The notes beneath the pieces were generated by a model. It saw only the letters and a list, made by a program, of their open reading frames with translations. It was not told where the DNA came from and did no database searches. The position numbers were made by a program, and so were the translations under genes. Positions 1 through 5,629 of a DNA stretch of 6,059 nucleotides are shown in pieces. Numbering within the stretch: position 1 is the first letter of the stretch; every line of letters begins with the position of its first letter. Source of the stretch: an uncultured Eubacteriales bacterium (lineage in GTDB: Bacteria; Bacillota; Clostridia; Oscillospirales; CAG-272); the NCBI GenBank assembly GCA_934477985.1, contig CAKSOR010000175.1, forward strand, positions 1 through 6,059. The letters run 5' to 3'.

Positions 1-1
1 G

Positions 2-724
2 TACAATATTGCTCATGAGGATCAGCTGACAAGGATCGAAAACGACTCGGTCGACTCGAAGGAAGCCGCCTTCGTGATAATCGCCACGATGGGGCTCGGC
101 GGAGTAAGAAAGCTCGAGGTTGAGCTCGGTGAGTCAGCGATGGTCATCGGACTCGGACTGCTAGGAATGTTCGCGGTCGAGTCGCTGTCGCTCTCGGGCA
201 CTTATCCGCTTATCGCGGTTGACTTCGATGAGGAGCGCAGAAAAAAGGCGCTTGAACTCGGCGCGGACTACGTACTCGACCCGCGCGATGATGGTTTTGT
301 CGAAAAGGTTAAGGAACTGACCTGCGGTAAGGGTGTCAACGCGACGGTTGAGGTGACCGGCTCCTCGAAGGCTATGGAGACCGCGCTCGAATGCGCTTCC
401 TGGATGGGACGGGTTTCGCTGCTCGGCTGTACGAGAGTCTCTGATCAGCCGATAGATTATTACCAGCTTGTTCACCGTCCGGGCGTCAAGCTGATCGGCG
501 CGCACAATTTCGTCCGCCCGAAGTTCGAGAGCTATCCGCACCACTGGACGCATCAGGACGACTGCAAGGCTGTATTGAAGCTTCTCGCCGCGGGACGATT
601 CAGAATCGCGCCGATAATCTCAGAGACACATACTCCCGAAGACGCGCCTTGTGTCTACGCGAGACTCGCTAAAAAGGAGCTTCCGCTCGGAGTCGTGTTC
701 GACTGGAGAGAGATTCGGGAATAA
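2..724 (+). CDS. Zinc-type medium-chain alcohol/polyol dehydrogenase, C-terminal part (5' end outside window)
   Basis: The reading frame is open from base 2 to the TAA at 722-724, giving 240 residues with no start of its own; the GTG at 74 lies inside the conserved fold and is not the start. The visible part is the nucleotide-binding half of a medium-chain dehydrogenase. A Rossmann glycine motif GLGLLG is at fragment residues 50-55, an acidic residue ends strand two (VDFD, about 74, suggesting NAD), and LELGADYVLD (84-93) and VEVTGSS (116-122) follow as in sorbitol- and threonine-dehydrogenase-like proteins. The catalytic zinc site and the substrate-side N-terminal domain are outside the window, so zinc dependence is inferred from the family. 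The tail, with a GAHN-RPK-ESYPHHW segment (167-182) and an ending LGVVFDW, resembles sugar/polyol dehydrogenases found beside Gfo/Idh genes. The reaction is probably NAD-dependent oxidation of a secondary alcohol; the substrate is unknown. Confidence 0.88.
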   Translation, partial: YNIAHEDQLTRIENDSVDSKEAAFVIIATMGLGGVRKLEVELGESAMVIGLGLLGMFAVESLSLSGTYPLIAVDFDEERRKKALELGADYVLDPRDDGFVEKVKELTCGKGVNATVEVTGSSKAMETALECASWMGRVSLLGCTRVSDQPIDYYQLVHRPGVKLIGAHNFVRPKFESYPHHWTHQDDCKAVLKLLAAGRFRIAPIISETHTPEDAPCVYARLAKKELPLGVVFDWREIRE

Positions 725-828
725 CCCGAATGAATCATGTGCCCGCGGAAAAGTTCTGAGCCAATGAACTTCTTTACAAAGCAATCTGATCTGGCGATTT
801 TATGCGGGATGAAATCTTTCAATCGAGT

Positions 829-864
829 AAAACAGGGCTGTCGCTTTTGTGACAGCCCCGTTTT
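829..864 (+). terminator. Bidirectional intrinsic terminator between convergent genes
   Basis: An eight-base-pair GC-rich stem (GGGCTGTC 835-842 with GACAGCCC 851-858) closes an 8-nt loop. After one A/C mismatch it continues with AAAAC (829-833) pairing with GTTTT (860-864). The outer arms supply a T-run on the 3' side whichever strand is transcribed. It sits about 105 bases from the stop codons of both converging genes (724 on + and 972 on -), where a shared terminator is expected. Confidence 0.82.
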
Positions 865-880
865 CGGGAAATATAAAGTC

Positions 881-928
881 AAGCCGCTTCCGGGATAAGT
901 ATACTTCCCGTTGTCAGAACCACGGCTT
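881..928. other. Possible second stem structure in the convergent intergenic region
   Basis: AAGCCG (881-886) is complementary to CGGCTT (923-928). Between them CGGG (891-894) can pair with CCCG (907-910) around the perfect palindrome AAGTATACTT (897-906). The stems are short, the inner loop is tight and the T-run is weak. It could be a back-up terminator for the leftward permease gene, a protein site, or chance. Confidence 0.2.
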
Positions 929-971
929 TTATGATCGCCGGTGAAACCGCAATATTATGGTCAGATGTCTT

Positions 972-1877
972 CTATTCCGCCTTTTTCCGGCAGTTCACCA
1001 GCGCTATCCCGGCAGCGACGGCAGCGAGTGACAGCATTATCCGTGGAGTGAAAATATTCTCGCCGAGCAGCACGGCAGACGAGAGAACGCCGAAGACCGG
1101 GACGGCGAATTTGTAGACCGTGACTTCGCTGACCGGATTGTATTTCAGGAGAACAGACCAGATGACATACGCGGAGGCTATCGAAAACGCGAGGTAAAGC
1201 AGTATTCCGATCGCCGCCGGAGATTGCGGCGAGATCTGTCCGCCGGAGAGAATTCCGGAGAGAGTGAGGATGACTCCTCCAAGAAGCTGCTGACACCCGG
1301 TCGAAGTGACCGGATCGAGCGATTCGGAGAGCTTGTGGCTCAGAAGATATCCGATTGCAGCCGAACATGAAGAGATGATTATCGCCGCGGTTCCCGGAGA
1401 GAACTCAAGGTGAAATCCGTTGAGATTTATCAGCACAAGTCCGGAAAAGCCAAGAAGACATCCGGCGATCTTGCCTGCCGACATACGCTCATTCCTATCC
1501 GCGAGCGGCAGGAGCAGCGCCAGAAGAAACGAGCCGAGCTGATTGAGCACCGACGAGACCGAGCCGGTGAGCCTTGCGAGCGCTATGTAGAGAAACGCGT
1601 ATTGCAGCACGGTCTGGAAGAGCGACAGCAGCGCGATTTTCCCGAGAGAGCTCCTTATAGCCTTTGTGTCGGGCTTCCCTCCGAGCCGCTTGCAGCCGAG
1701 CGTCAACAGTCCGGCTAAGATGAATCTCAGCCCGGCGAAGAGTATTTTGTCGGGGACGCTGTTTATCGAGAAGAGCGTGTATCCGGTCTTCGTGACGCTG
1801 AAGCCGCAGCCCCAGAGGAACGCGCAGATAAGCGCGAACAGCGGCATGAGTTTTTTGTTTGCGATGATTCTTTCCAT
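972..1877 (-). CDS. EamA/DMT-superfamily membrane permease
   Basis: The 301-residue protein is almost entirely hydrophobic and resolves into about ten membrane segments, at roughly residues 10-31, 44-62, 79-101, 103-125, 136-152, 161-180, 195-212, 221-241, 253-274 and 279-296. This is the two-times-five-helix layout and usual length of the EamA (drug/metabolite transporter) family. Family-typical features are the RFILAGLLTL segment (51-60) and, in the second repeat, YKFAVPVFGV (255-264) followed by LLGENIFTP. The start at 1877 is supported by AGAGGT (complement of 1884-1889) six bases upstream. Family members export or import amino acids, nucleosides, sugars or drugs; nothing here indicates which. 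The gene is divergent from the AraC-led operon and shares its 150-base control region, so co-regulation is plausible but unproven. It converges on the dehydrogenase to the left and shares its terminator. Confidence 0.9.
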   Translation of the reverse strand: MERIIANKKLMPLFALICAFLWGCGFSVTKTGYTLFSINSVPDKILFAGLRFILAGLLTLGCKRLGGKPDTKAIRSSLGKIALLSLFQTVLQYAFLYIALARLTGSVSSVLNQLGSFLLALLLPLADRNERMSAGKIAGCLLGFSGLVLINLNGFHLEFSPGTAAIIISSCSAAIGYLLSHKLSESLDPVTSTGCQQLLGGVILTLSGILSGGQISPQSPAAIGILLYLAFSIASAYVIWSVLLKYNPVSEVTVYKFAVPVFGVLSSAVLLGENIFTPRIMLSLAAVAAGIALVNCRKKAE

Positions 1878-1906
1878 TCCGTGACCTCTTTTTTATCTTG
1901 ATAAAT

Positions 1907-1935
1907 ATGATACCACTTTCCGCCGCGTTTTGAAA
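1907..1935 (-). promoter_or_regulatory. Candidate promoter of the EamA permease gene
   Basis: Read on the minus strand there is TTTCAA (complement of 1930-1935), a 17-base spacer and TATCAT (complement of 1907-1912), about 30 bases from the start codon. Spacing is ideal and the -10 box is good, but the -35 box matches the sigma-70/SigA consensus at only half of its positions, so this is a weak or activator-dependent candidate. Confidence 0.35.
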
Positions 1936-1950
1936 TAGGCAATTGTGACG

Positions 1951-1980
1951 TCATTTTAGGAAATCATTACTCAGGTCATT
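1951..1980 (+). promoter_or_regulatory. Three spaced TCATT repeats, candidate operator
   Basis: TCATT occurs at 1951-1955, 1964-1968 and 1976-1980, at intervals of 13 and 12 bases. The last two are embedded in longer similar units (TCATTACTC and TCATTGACTC), and the last runs into the -35 box of the rightward promoter. A perfect 8-bp palindrome TGACGTCA (1946-1953) overlaps the first copy. AraC-family proteins usually bind spaced direct repeats beside or over the -35 box, so this is a reasonable binding-site candidate for the regulator encoded immediately downstream. The motif is short and could be chance. Confidence 0.35.
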
Positions 1981-2007
1981 GACTCTTTGGACAGAGTGTG
2001 CTAAAAT
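1979..2007 (+). promoter_or_regulatory. Promoter of the AraC-led operon
   Basis: TTGACT (1979-1984) and TAAAAT (2002-2007) are separated by exactly 17 bases, each one mismatch from the SigA/sigma-70 consensus. Transcription would begin near 2014, leaving a leader of about 14 bases that carries the ribosome site GGAGG (2017-2021). No other good promoter is visible between the genes downstream, so this one probably drives the whole operon. Confidence 0.72.
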
Positions 2008-2027
2008 ATTATCTGCGGAGGAAGAAA

Positions 2028-2933
2028 ATGAACATTTACAAATTCCCATTACTGGAAAATATCGCGCCCGGAGAGGACATTGACATAAGAGTAAAGGACC
2101 GCACGCCGGAAAACGCTCACCCGCAGCAGGGTCAGCCACATACGCACGACTTCATCGTGCTTTCGTACATGCGCTCAGGCGAGTGCGTGCAGTACGTCGA
2201 CGGCGTCGAGTACCATACAAAGCGCGGCGATATGCTCTTCATCGGAATGGGGCACACGCATCAGGTGAAGATCACCGACCACTGCGTCTATATAAACATT
2301 CTGCTCACACCGCGGTTCTGGAGCGAGGAGCTAAAGAACGTCGACAACTTCGAGTCGGTCTTCGCGCTCTCGATATTCGGCGAGTTCAGAGGAAGGTGCG
2401 GCGAGGTGAGTCCGATGATCTCGTTCTCCGGCGGGCAGATTGCCGAGATAGAGTCTGTGATCGACAGAATGCTGGATGAGTTCGAAAAGAAGGAGATCGG
2501 CTACCGCGCGATACTCAAGTGCTATACGCAGATAATTTTAACGAAGCTGATGCGCGGCTTCTCGACCGCGAACCGCTACGCCGCGCTGACCCTCGGCGAC
2601 GCGATGAAGCGGATAATCGACTACATCGACATCAACCTCGGAAAGCACCTGACGCTCTGCGAGCTCGCCGAGAACTGCTGCTACAATCCGAGCTATTTCT
2701 CGCGGATATTCAAGGAGTGCTTCAACATGCCGTTCAGCGAGTACCTCCAGAAGCGGCGGATAAAGACGGCGATGGAGCTTCTGAAGCGCGACATGACCGT
2801 GGAGAGCGTCATGGAGCAAGTCGGTTACCGCGACAGAAAGAGCTTCTACAGGTATTTCAAGAAGATCGCCGGAGCGACTCCCGCGGAGTTCCGGAGGTCG
2901 AGTCAGATTATTTCAAGCGAGGAAACAAAATGA
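2028..2933 (+). CDS. AraC-family transcriptional regulator, cupin sensor plus double HTH
   Basis: The ATG at 2028 gives 301 residues and follows GGAGG (2017-2021) at good spacing. A GTG in frame at 1998 would add ten residues but lies upstream of the predicted transcription start, so it is rejected. Residues 1-150 form a cupin-like sensing domain, with histidines in PHTHDF (37-42) and GHTH (75-78) that may line a ligand or metal pocket. Residues about 195-290 are the AraC DNA-binding domain. The first helix-turn-helix is near 207-231 (NPSYFSRIFKE at its end) and the second near 255-280, with the family signature VGYRDRKSFYRYFKK (265-279) followed by GATPAEFRR. The protein probably senses the operon's substrate or an intermediate and activates its own operon, possibly also the divergent permease gene. 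Its stop overlaps the next start by four bases (ATGA), implying co-translation. Confidence 0.93.
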   Translation: MNIYKFPLLENIAPGEDIDIRVKDRTPENAHPQQGQPHTHDFIVLSYMRSGECVQYVDGVEYHTKRGDMLFIGMGHTHQVKITDHCVYINILLTPRFWSEELKNVDNFESVFALSIFGEFRGRCGEVSPMISFSGGQIAEIESVIDRMLDEFEKKEIGYRAILKCYTQIILTKLMRGFSTANRYAALTLGDAMKRIIDYIDINLGKHLTLCELAENCCYNPSYFSRIFKECFNMPFSEYLQKRRIKTAMELLKRDMTVESVMEQVGYRDRKSFYRYFKKIAGATPAEFRRSSQIISSEETK

Positions 2934-3880
2934 AAGCTATAGTTGTGAACAAGGACAAATCGCTCTCGTGGAGCGAGGTCGAAGAGCCGTCGGCAAAGGA
3001 CGGCGAGGTCAAAATAGGCGTGCACTGTGCCGCCTGCAACCGCGCGGACGTTCTTCAGCGCGCCGGAAAATACCCGTCTCCGGAGGGCTGGGTCGACCGG
3101 ATGGGGCTTGAGGTTTCCGGAGTGGTCGCAGAGTCGCGCTCCGAGCGATTCAGACCGGGCGACAGAGTCTGTGCGCTGCTTGGCGGCGGAGGATATTCTG
3201 AGTTTGTCTGCTGTCCGGCTGAGCTCGTGATGCCTATGCCGGACGTCTCCTTCGAAGCCGCTTCGGCGATACCCGAGACCTTCGCGACGGCTCAGCTGAA
3301 CTTAGTCTTCGAAGCCGGAATAAAGCCGGGAGACACGGTCTTCATAGCCGCCGGGGCAAGCGGGCTCGGAAGCGCGGCGATTCAGGTGGCAAAGCACTTC
3401 GGAGCGAAGGTAATAACAACAGTCGGCTCGGATGAAAAGGCTGAGTTCGCAAGGAGGCTCGGCGCGGACATCGCGGTCAACCGAAAGACCGATGACCTCG
3501 GAAAGGCGCTCGACGAGAACCCGGTCGACATCGCGCTCGACTGCGCCGCCGGAAGCGATTTCGGGAAGAACTTTCTGAAGATGAACCGCGGCGGGCGCTG
3601 GATAATCGTCTCGACGCTCGCGGGCGAGGAATCCGACATCAATCTGCGCGGCGTTATGAAGAAGGGGCTGAGGCTCATCGGCTCGACTCTCAGAAGCCGG
3701 ACGAACGCGATGAAGGGCGCTGTGCTCGACTCGCTCGTAAGGGAATACTGGTGCGATTTCTCGTCGGGCAGGATGGCGCCGGTCATAAGCGGAGTGTTCC
3801 CGATAGAGGAAGCCGAGAGGGCGCACGACTTTCTGAACGGCGACCACACGGGAAAGGCGGTACTGAAAATCCATGAATAA
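2930..3880 (+). CDS. PIG3-type NAD(P)H quinone oxidoreductase (zinc-independent MDR)
   Basis: The 316 residues match the usual length of the PIG3/quinone-oxidoreductase branch of medium-chain reductases. Visible hallmarks in order are CNRADVLQRAGKYP (36-49), GLEVSGVV (59-66), GDRVCALL-GGGYSEF (78-92), the nucleotide-binding loop AAGASGLGSAAIQVAK (140-155), and LIGSTLRSR (249-257), a near-diagnostic string of PIG3-like proteins. No structural-zinc cysteine cluster is present, as expected for this branch. The family reduces quinones or other enones with NAD(P)H in the cytoplasm; in this operon the real substrate may be an unsaturated or keto intermediate, which is inference. The ATG at 2930 is inside the regulator's stop region and is preceded by GAGG (2919-2922) seven bases upstream. 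A longer in-frame extension back to 2519 only overlaps the regulator and is not coding. Confidence 0.9.
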   Translation: MKAIVVNKDKSLSWSEVEEPSAKDGEVKIGVHCAACNRADVLQRAGKYPSPEGWVDRMGLEVSGVVAESRSERFRPGDRVCALLGGGGYSEFVCCPAELVMPMPDVSFEAASAIPETFATAQLNLVFEAGIKPGDTVFIAAGASGLGSAAIQVAKHFGAKVITTVGSDEKAEFARRLGADIAVNRKTDDLGKALDENPVDIALDCAAGSDFGKNFLKMNRGGRWIIVSTLAGEESDINLRGVMKKGLRLIGSTLRSRTNAMKGAVLDSLVREYWCDFSSGRMAPVISGVFPIEEAERAHDFLNGDHTGKAVLKIHE

Positions 3881-4856
3881 GATCAAAATAGGTCAGATCG
3901 GAATAGGTCACAATCACGGCGAGGCGAAGATGAGCGCCTTCAGGAAATTCCCCGAGCTCTTCGAGATCGTCGGCTGGTGCGAGGAGGACGAGGAGTGGAT
4001 TGAGAAGCGCGGGAATCTGGCGGCGTATCAGGGAATTCCGCGGCTGTCGAAAGCCGAGCTGCTCAGTTACTGCGACGCTATGCTCATCGAGACCGACGTC
4101 TGGCGCATGATGCCCGAAGCAAAGCTCTGCGTCGACCGCGGGATACATATTCATCTCGACAAGCCCGCGGGCGAGGACTACAATGAGTACGAGAACATCA
4201 TCCGCACGGCTGAAAAGAATCACGCGATAGTTCAGCTCGGCTATATGTACCGCTACAACAACGCGGTGCGGTATATTCTTGAAAGGGTTCGCTCGGGCGA
4301 GATGGGAAGGGTGCTGATGGTCGACACCGACATGTGCACCGAGCATTCGCTCGATTTCCGGAAGTGGCTTGAGCACTTCAGGGGCGGCGACATGTACATC
4401 TTCGGCTCGCACCTTATCGACCTCGTTCTGCTTTTCCAGGGCGAACCGACCGCGATACATCCGTTTTTGTCGAAGACGCACATCGGCGGCACTGATTCCT
4501 ATGATTCGACGCTCGCGGTGCTCGAATATCCTTATGGTTCGTCGACCGTCCGTGTCACTTCTAACGAGCCTGGCGGCTGGACGCGCAGACAGCTTGTTGT
4601 GGTATGCGAGAACGGCAGCTTTGAAGTCAAGCCCTTCGAGAACCCGACGAAGCTCTGGTTCACGCCCGCGAACGCGGGAACGGCGTACAGCTTCTATCAG
4701 AACGAGATCGAGCTGCCGGAAATGACCGGGCGGTATGACCAGATGGCAAGAGATTTCTACTCTTATGTCAGGGAGGGCGTCCCGAATCCGTTCGGCTACG
4801 ACTACGAACTCACGCTCCACAAGTGGATACTCAGAGCGTGCAATATTTTGAGGTGA
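3873..4856 (+). CDS. Gfo/Idh/MocA-family NAD(P)-dependent oxidoreductase
   Basis: The 327-residue protein starts with a Rossmann motif, IGQIGIGHNHG (6-16). It carries the family's HLDKPAG segment at 94-100, with the conserved lysine K97, and the second-domain motif GGDMYIFGSHLIDL (171-184), with H180 and D183. Family members (glucose-fructose oxidoreductase, inositol dehydrogenase, MocA) oxidise or reduce sugar or cyclitol carbons, with K97 and H180 as the expected catalytic pair. The acidic residue often found four places before that histidine is Ile176 here, suggesting altered substrate or proton handling. The start overlaps the previous gene by eight bases. The only purine-rich site is GGAAAGGCGG (3851-3860), rather far from the ATG, so translation probably depends on coupling to the upstream gene. 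The substrate is unknown, but the context suggests a transported sugar, polyol or glycoside. Confidence 0.92.
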   Translation: MNKIKIGQIGIGHNHGEAKMSAFRKFPELFEIVGWCEEDEEWIEKRGNLAAYQGIPRLSKAELLSYCDAMLIETDVWRMMPEAKLCVDRGIHIHLDKPAGEDYNEYENIIRTAEKNHAIVQLGYMYRYNNAVRYILERVRSGEMGRVLMVDTDMCTEHSLDFRKWLEHFRGGDMYIFGSHLIDLVLLFQGEPTAIHPFLSKTHIGGTDSYDSTLAVLEYPYGSSTVRVTSNEPGGWTRRQLVVVCENGSFEVKPFENPTKLWFTPANAGTAYSFYQNEIELPEMTGRYDQMARDFYSYVREGVPNPFGYDYELTLHKWILRACNILR

Positions 4857-4861
4857 AGTAA

Positions 4862-5611
4862 ATGAAATTCGAAAACATGACCGCGATAGTCACCGGCGCG
4901 GGCGGAAATATCGGCGGAGCCGTCGCGAAGAGATTCGCGTCGGAGGGCGCGGATGTCGCGCTCGTCGATTTCTCGGCTGAGTCAGCGGAGCGGCACGCGA
5001 AGGAGATAATCGACGCGGGCGGAAGAGCTAAAGCCTATGTCTGCGACGTGAGGGATTACGAAAAGGTTCATGCCTGCTTTGAGTCGGTGAAAGCCGACTT
5101 CGGAAGGGTCGACATTTTAGCGACCGCGGCGGGCGGTTCGACCCGCTCGAAGATGACGACACTGGCGAATCAGTCGCCAGACGTGATCGCCGACAATATC
5201 GGCGTAAACCTCTTCGGCGCGATGTGGTTCGCGAAGGAGATGGCGGCGCATTTAGAGGAGCGCGGCGCGACTGGCAGGCTGATTTTCACGGCGTCGATTC
5301 TCGGCGTGCAGGGAAGAGAATGCTGCGCTGAGTACTCGGCGGGAAAGGCTGGCATCATCGCGCTTTCGAAATCGCTCGCGAAGGAGCTCGGGCATCTCGG
5401 CGCGACGGTGAACTGCGTCTCTCCGGGACTTGTCAACCGACCGGGAGACACCTCCGACGTCAGACCCACGAACTTCCTCGGACAGTACTGCACGGCTGAG
5501 GACATCACCGACGCGGTTGAGTTCTTAGCGTCCGACGCGGGAAAATTCATCACCGGACACAACCTTATAGTCGACGGCGGAAGAAGCCTCGGACTGAAGG
5601 GCGTCAAATAA
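4862..5611 (+). CDS. Short-chain dehydrogenase/reductase (classical SDR)
   Basis: At 249 residues this is a complete classical SDR. The cofactor loop TGAGGNIGG is at 11-19, and Asp36 ends strand two (ALVDFS), which favours NAD over NADP. CDVRD is at 61-65, ATAAGG (87-92) stands where NNAG is usual, and the catalytic tetrad is Asn116, Ser145, Tyr158 and Lys162 (YSAGK). Then come NCVSPGLV (184-191) and the C-terminal ITGHNLIVDGG (230-240). Such enzymes interconvert a hydroxyl and a ketone on sugars, sugar acids, polyols or steroids. It starts five bases after the Gfo/Idh gene, with GAGGTGAAG overlapping that gene's stop as ribosome site. A pair of Gfo/Idh and SDR enzymes could perform sequential oxidation and reduction, for instance epimerisation, of one substrate; this is inference. 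Confidence 0.93.
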   Translation: MKFENMTAIVTGAGGNIGGAVAKRFASEGADVALVDFSAESAERHAKEIIDAGGRAKAYVCDVRDYEKVHACFESVKADFGRVDILATAAGGSTRSKMTTLANQSPDVIADNIGVNLFGAMWFAKEMAAHLEERGATGRLIFTASILGVQGRECCAEYSAGKAGIIALSKSLAKELGHLGATVNCVSPGLVNRPGDTSDVRPTNFLGQYCTAEDITDAVEFLASDAGKFITGHNLIVDGGRSLGLKGVK

Positions 5612-5615
5612 ATTC

Positions 5616-5622
5616 AAGGAGG
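5616..5622 (+). promoter_or_regulatory. Strong ribosome binding site of the lipoprotein gene
   Basis: AAGGAGG lies seven bases before the ATG at 5630 and is the strongest Shine-Dalgarno site in the operon. This suggests that the binding protein is made in excess over the enzymes, as is usual for transport receptors. Confidence 0.8.
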
Positions 5623-5629
5623 CAATTAT

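Noticed and set aside
74..76. GTG at 74 as the start of the first dehydrogenase
   Set aside because: The frame is open to the window edge, and starting here would remove the whole catalytic domain; no ribosome site precedes it. The gene is cut by the window, not truncated.
751..771. Inverted repeat AAGTTC/GAACTT just after the first dehydrogenase
   Set aside because: Only six pairs with two G-C, a 9-nt loop and no proper T-run; the stronger hairpin at 829-864 explains termination.
655..882. Small minus-strand frame in the convergent intergenic region
   Set aside because: It overlaps the dehydrogenase 3' end and the terminator hairpin, and has no ribosome site or recognisable sequence.
1998..2027. 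Upstream GTG start for the AraC regulator
   Set aside because: It sits before the -10 box and predicted transcription start; the ATG at 2028 has a well-placed GGAGG.
2519..2929. In-frame N-terminal extension of the quinone oxidoreductase, which would suggest a fusion
   Set aside because: The extension overlaps the conserved DNA-binding domain of the regulator in another frame, is Arg/Asp-rich nonsense, and the real start at 2930 has a ribosome site and begins exactly at the family's N-terminus.
3302..3886. Minus-strand open frames opposite the quinone oxidoreductase (194 and 155 codons)
   Set aside because: Antisense shadows without ribosome sites or recognisable domains.
3783..4820. Long open frame on the minus strand (345 codons) opposite the Gfo/Idh gene
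   Set aside because: It lies fully antisense to a convincing enzyme gene, its product is rich in Arg, Val, Glu and His without domain pattern, and long antisense frames are expected from this codon bias.
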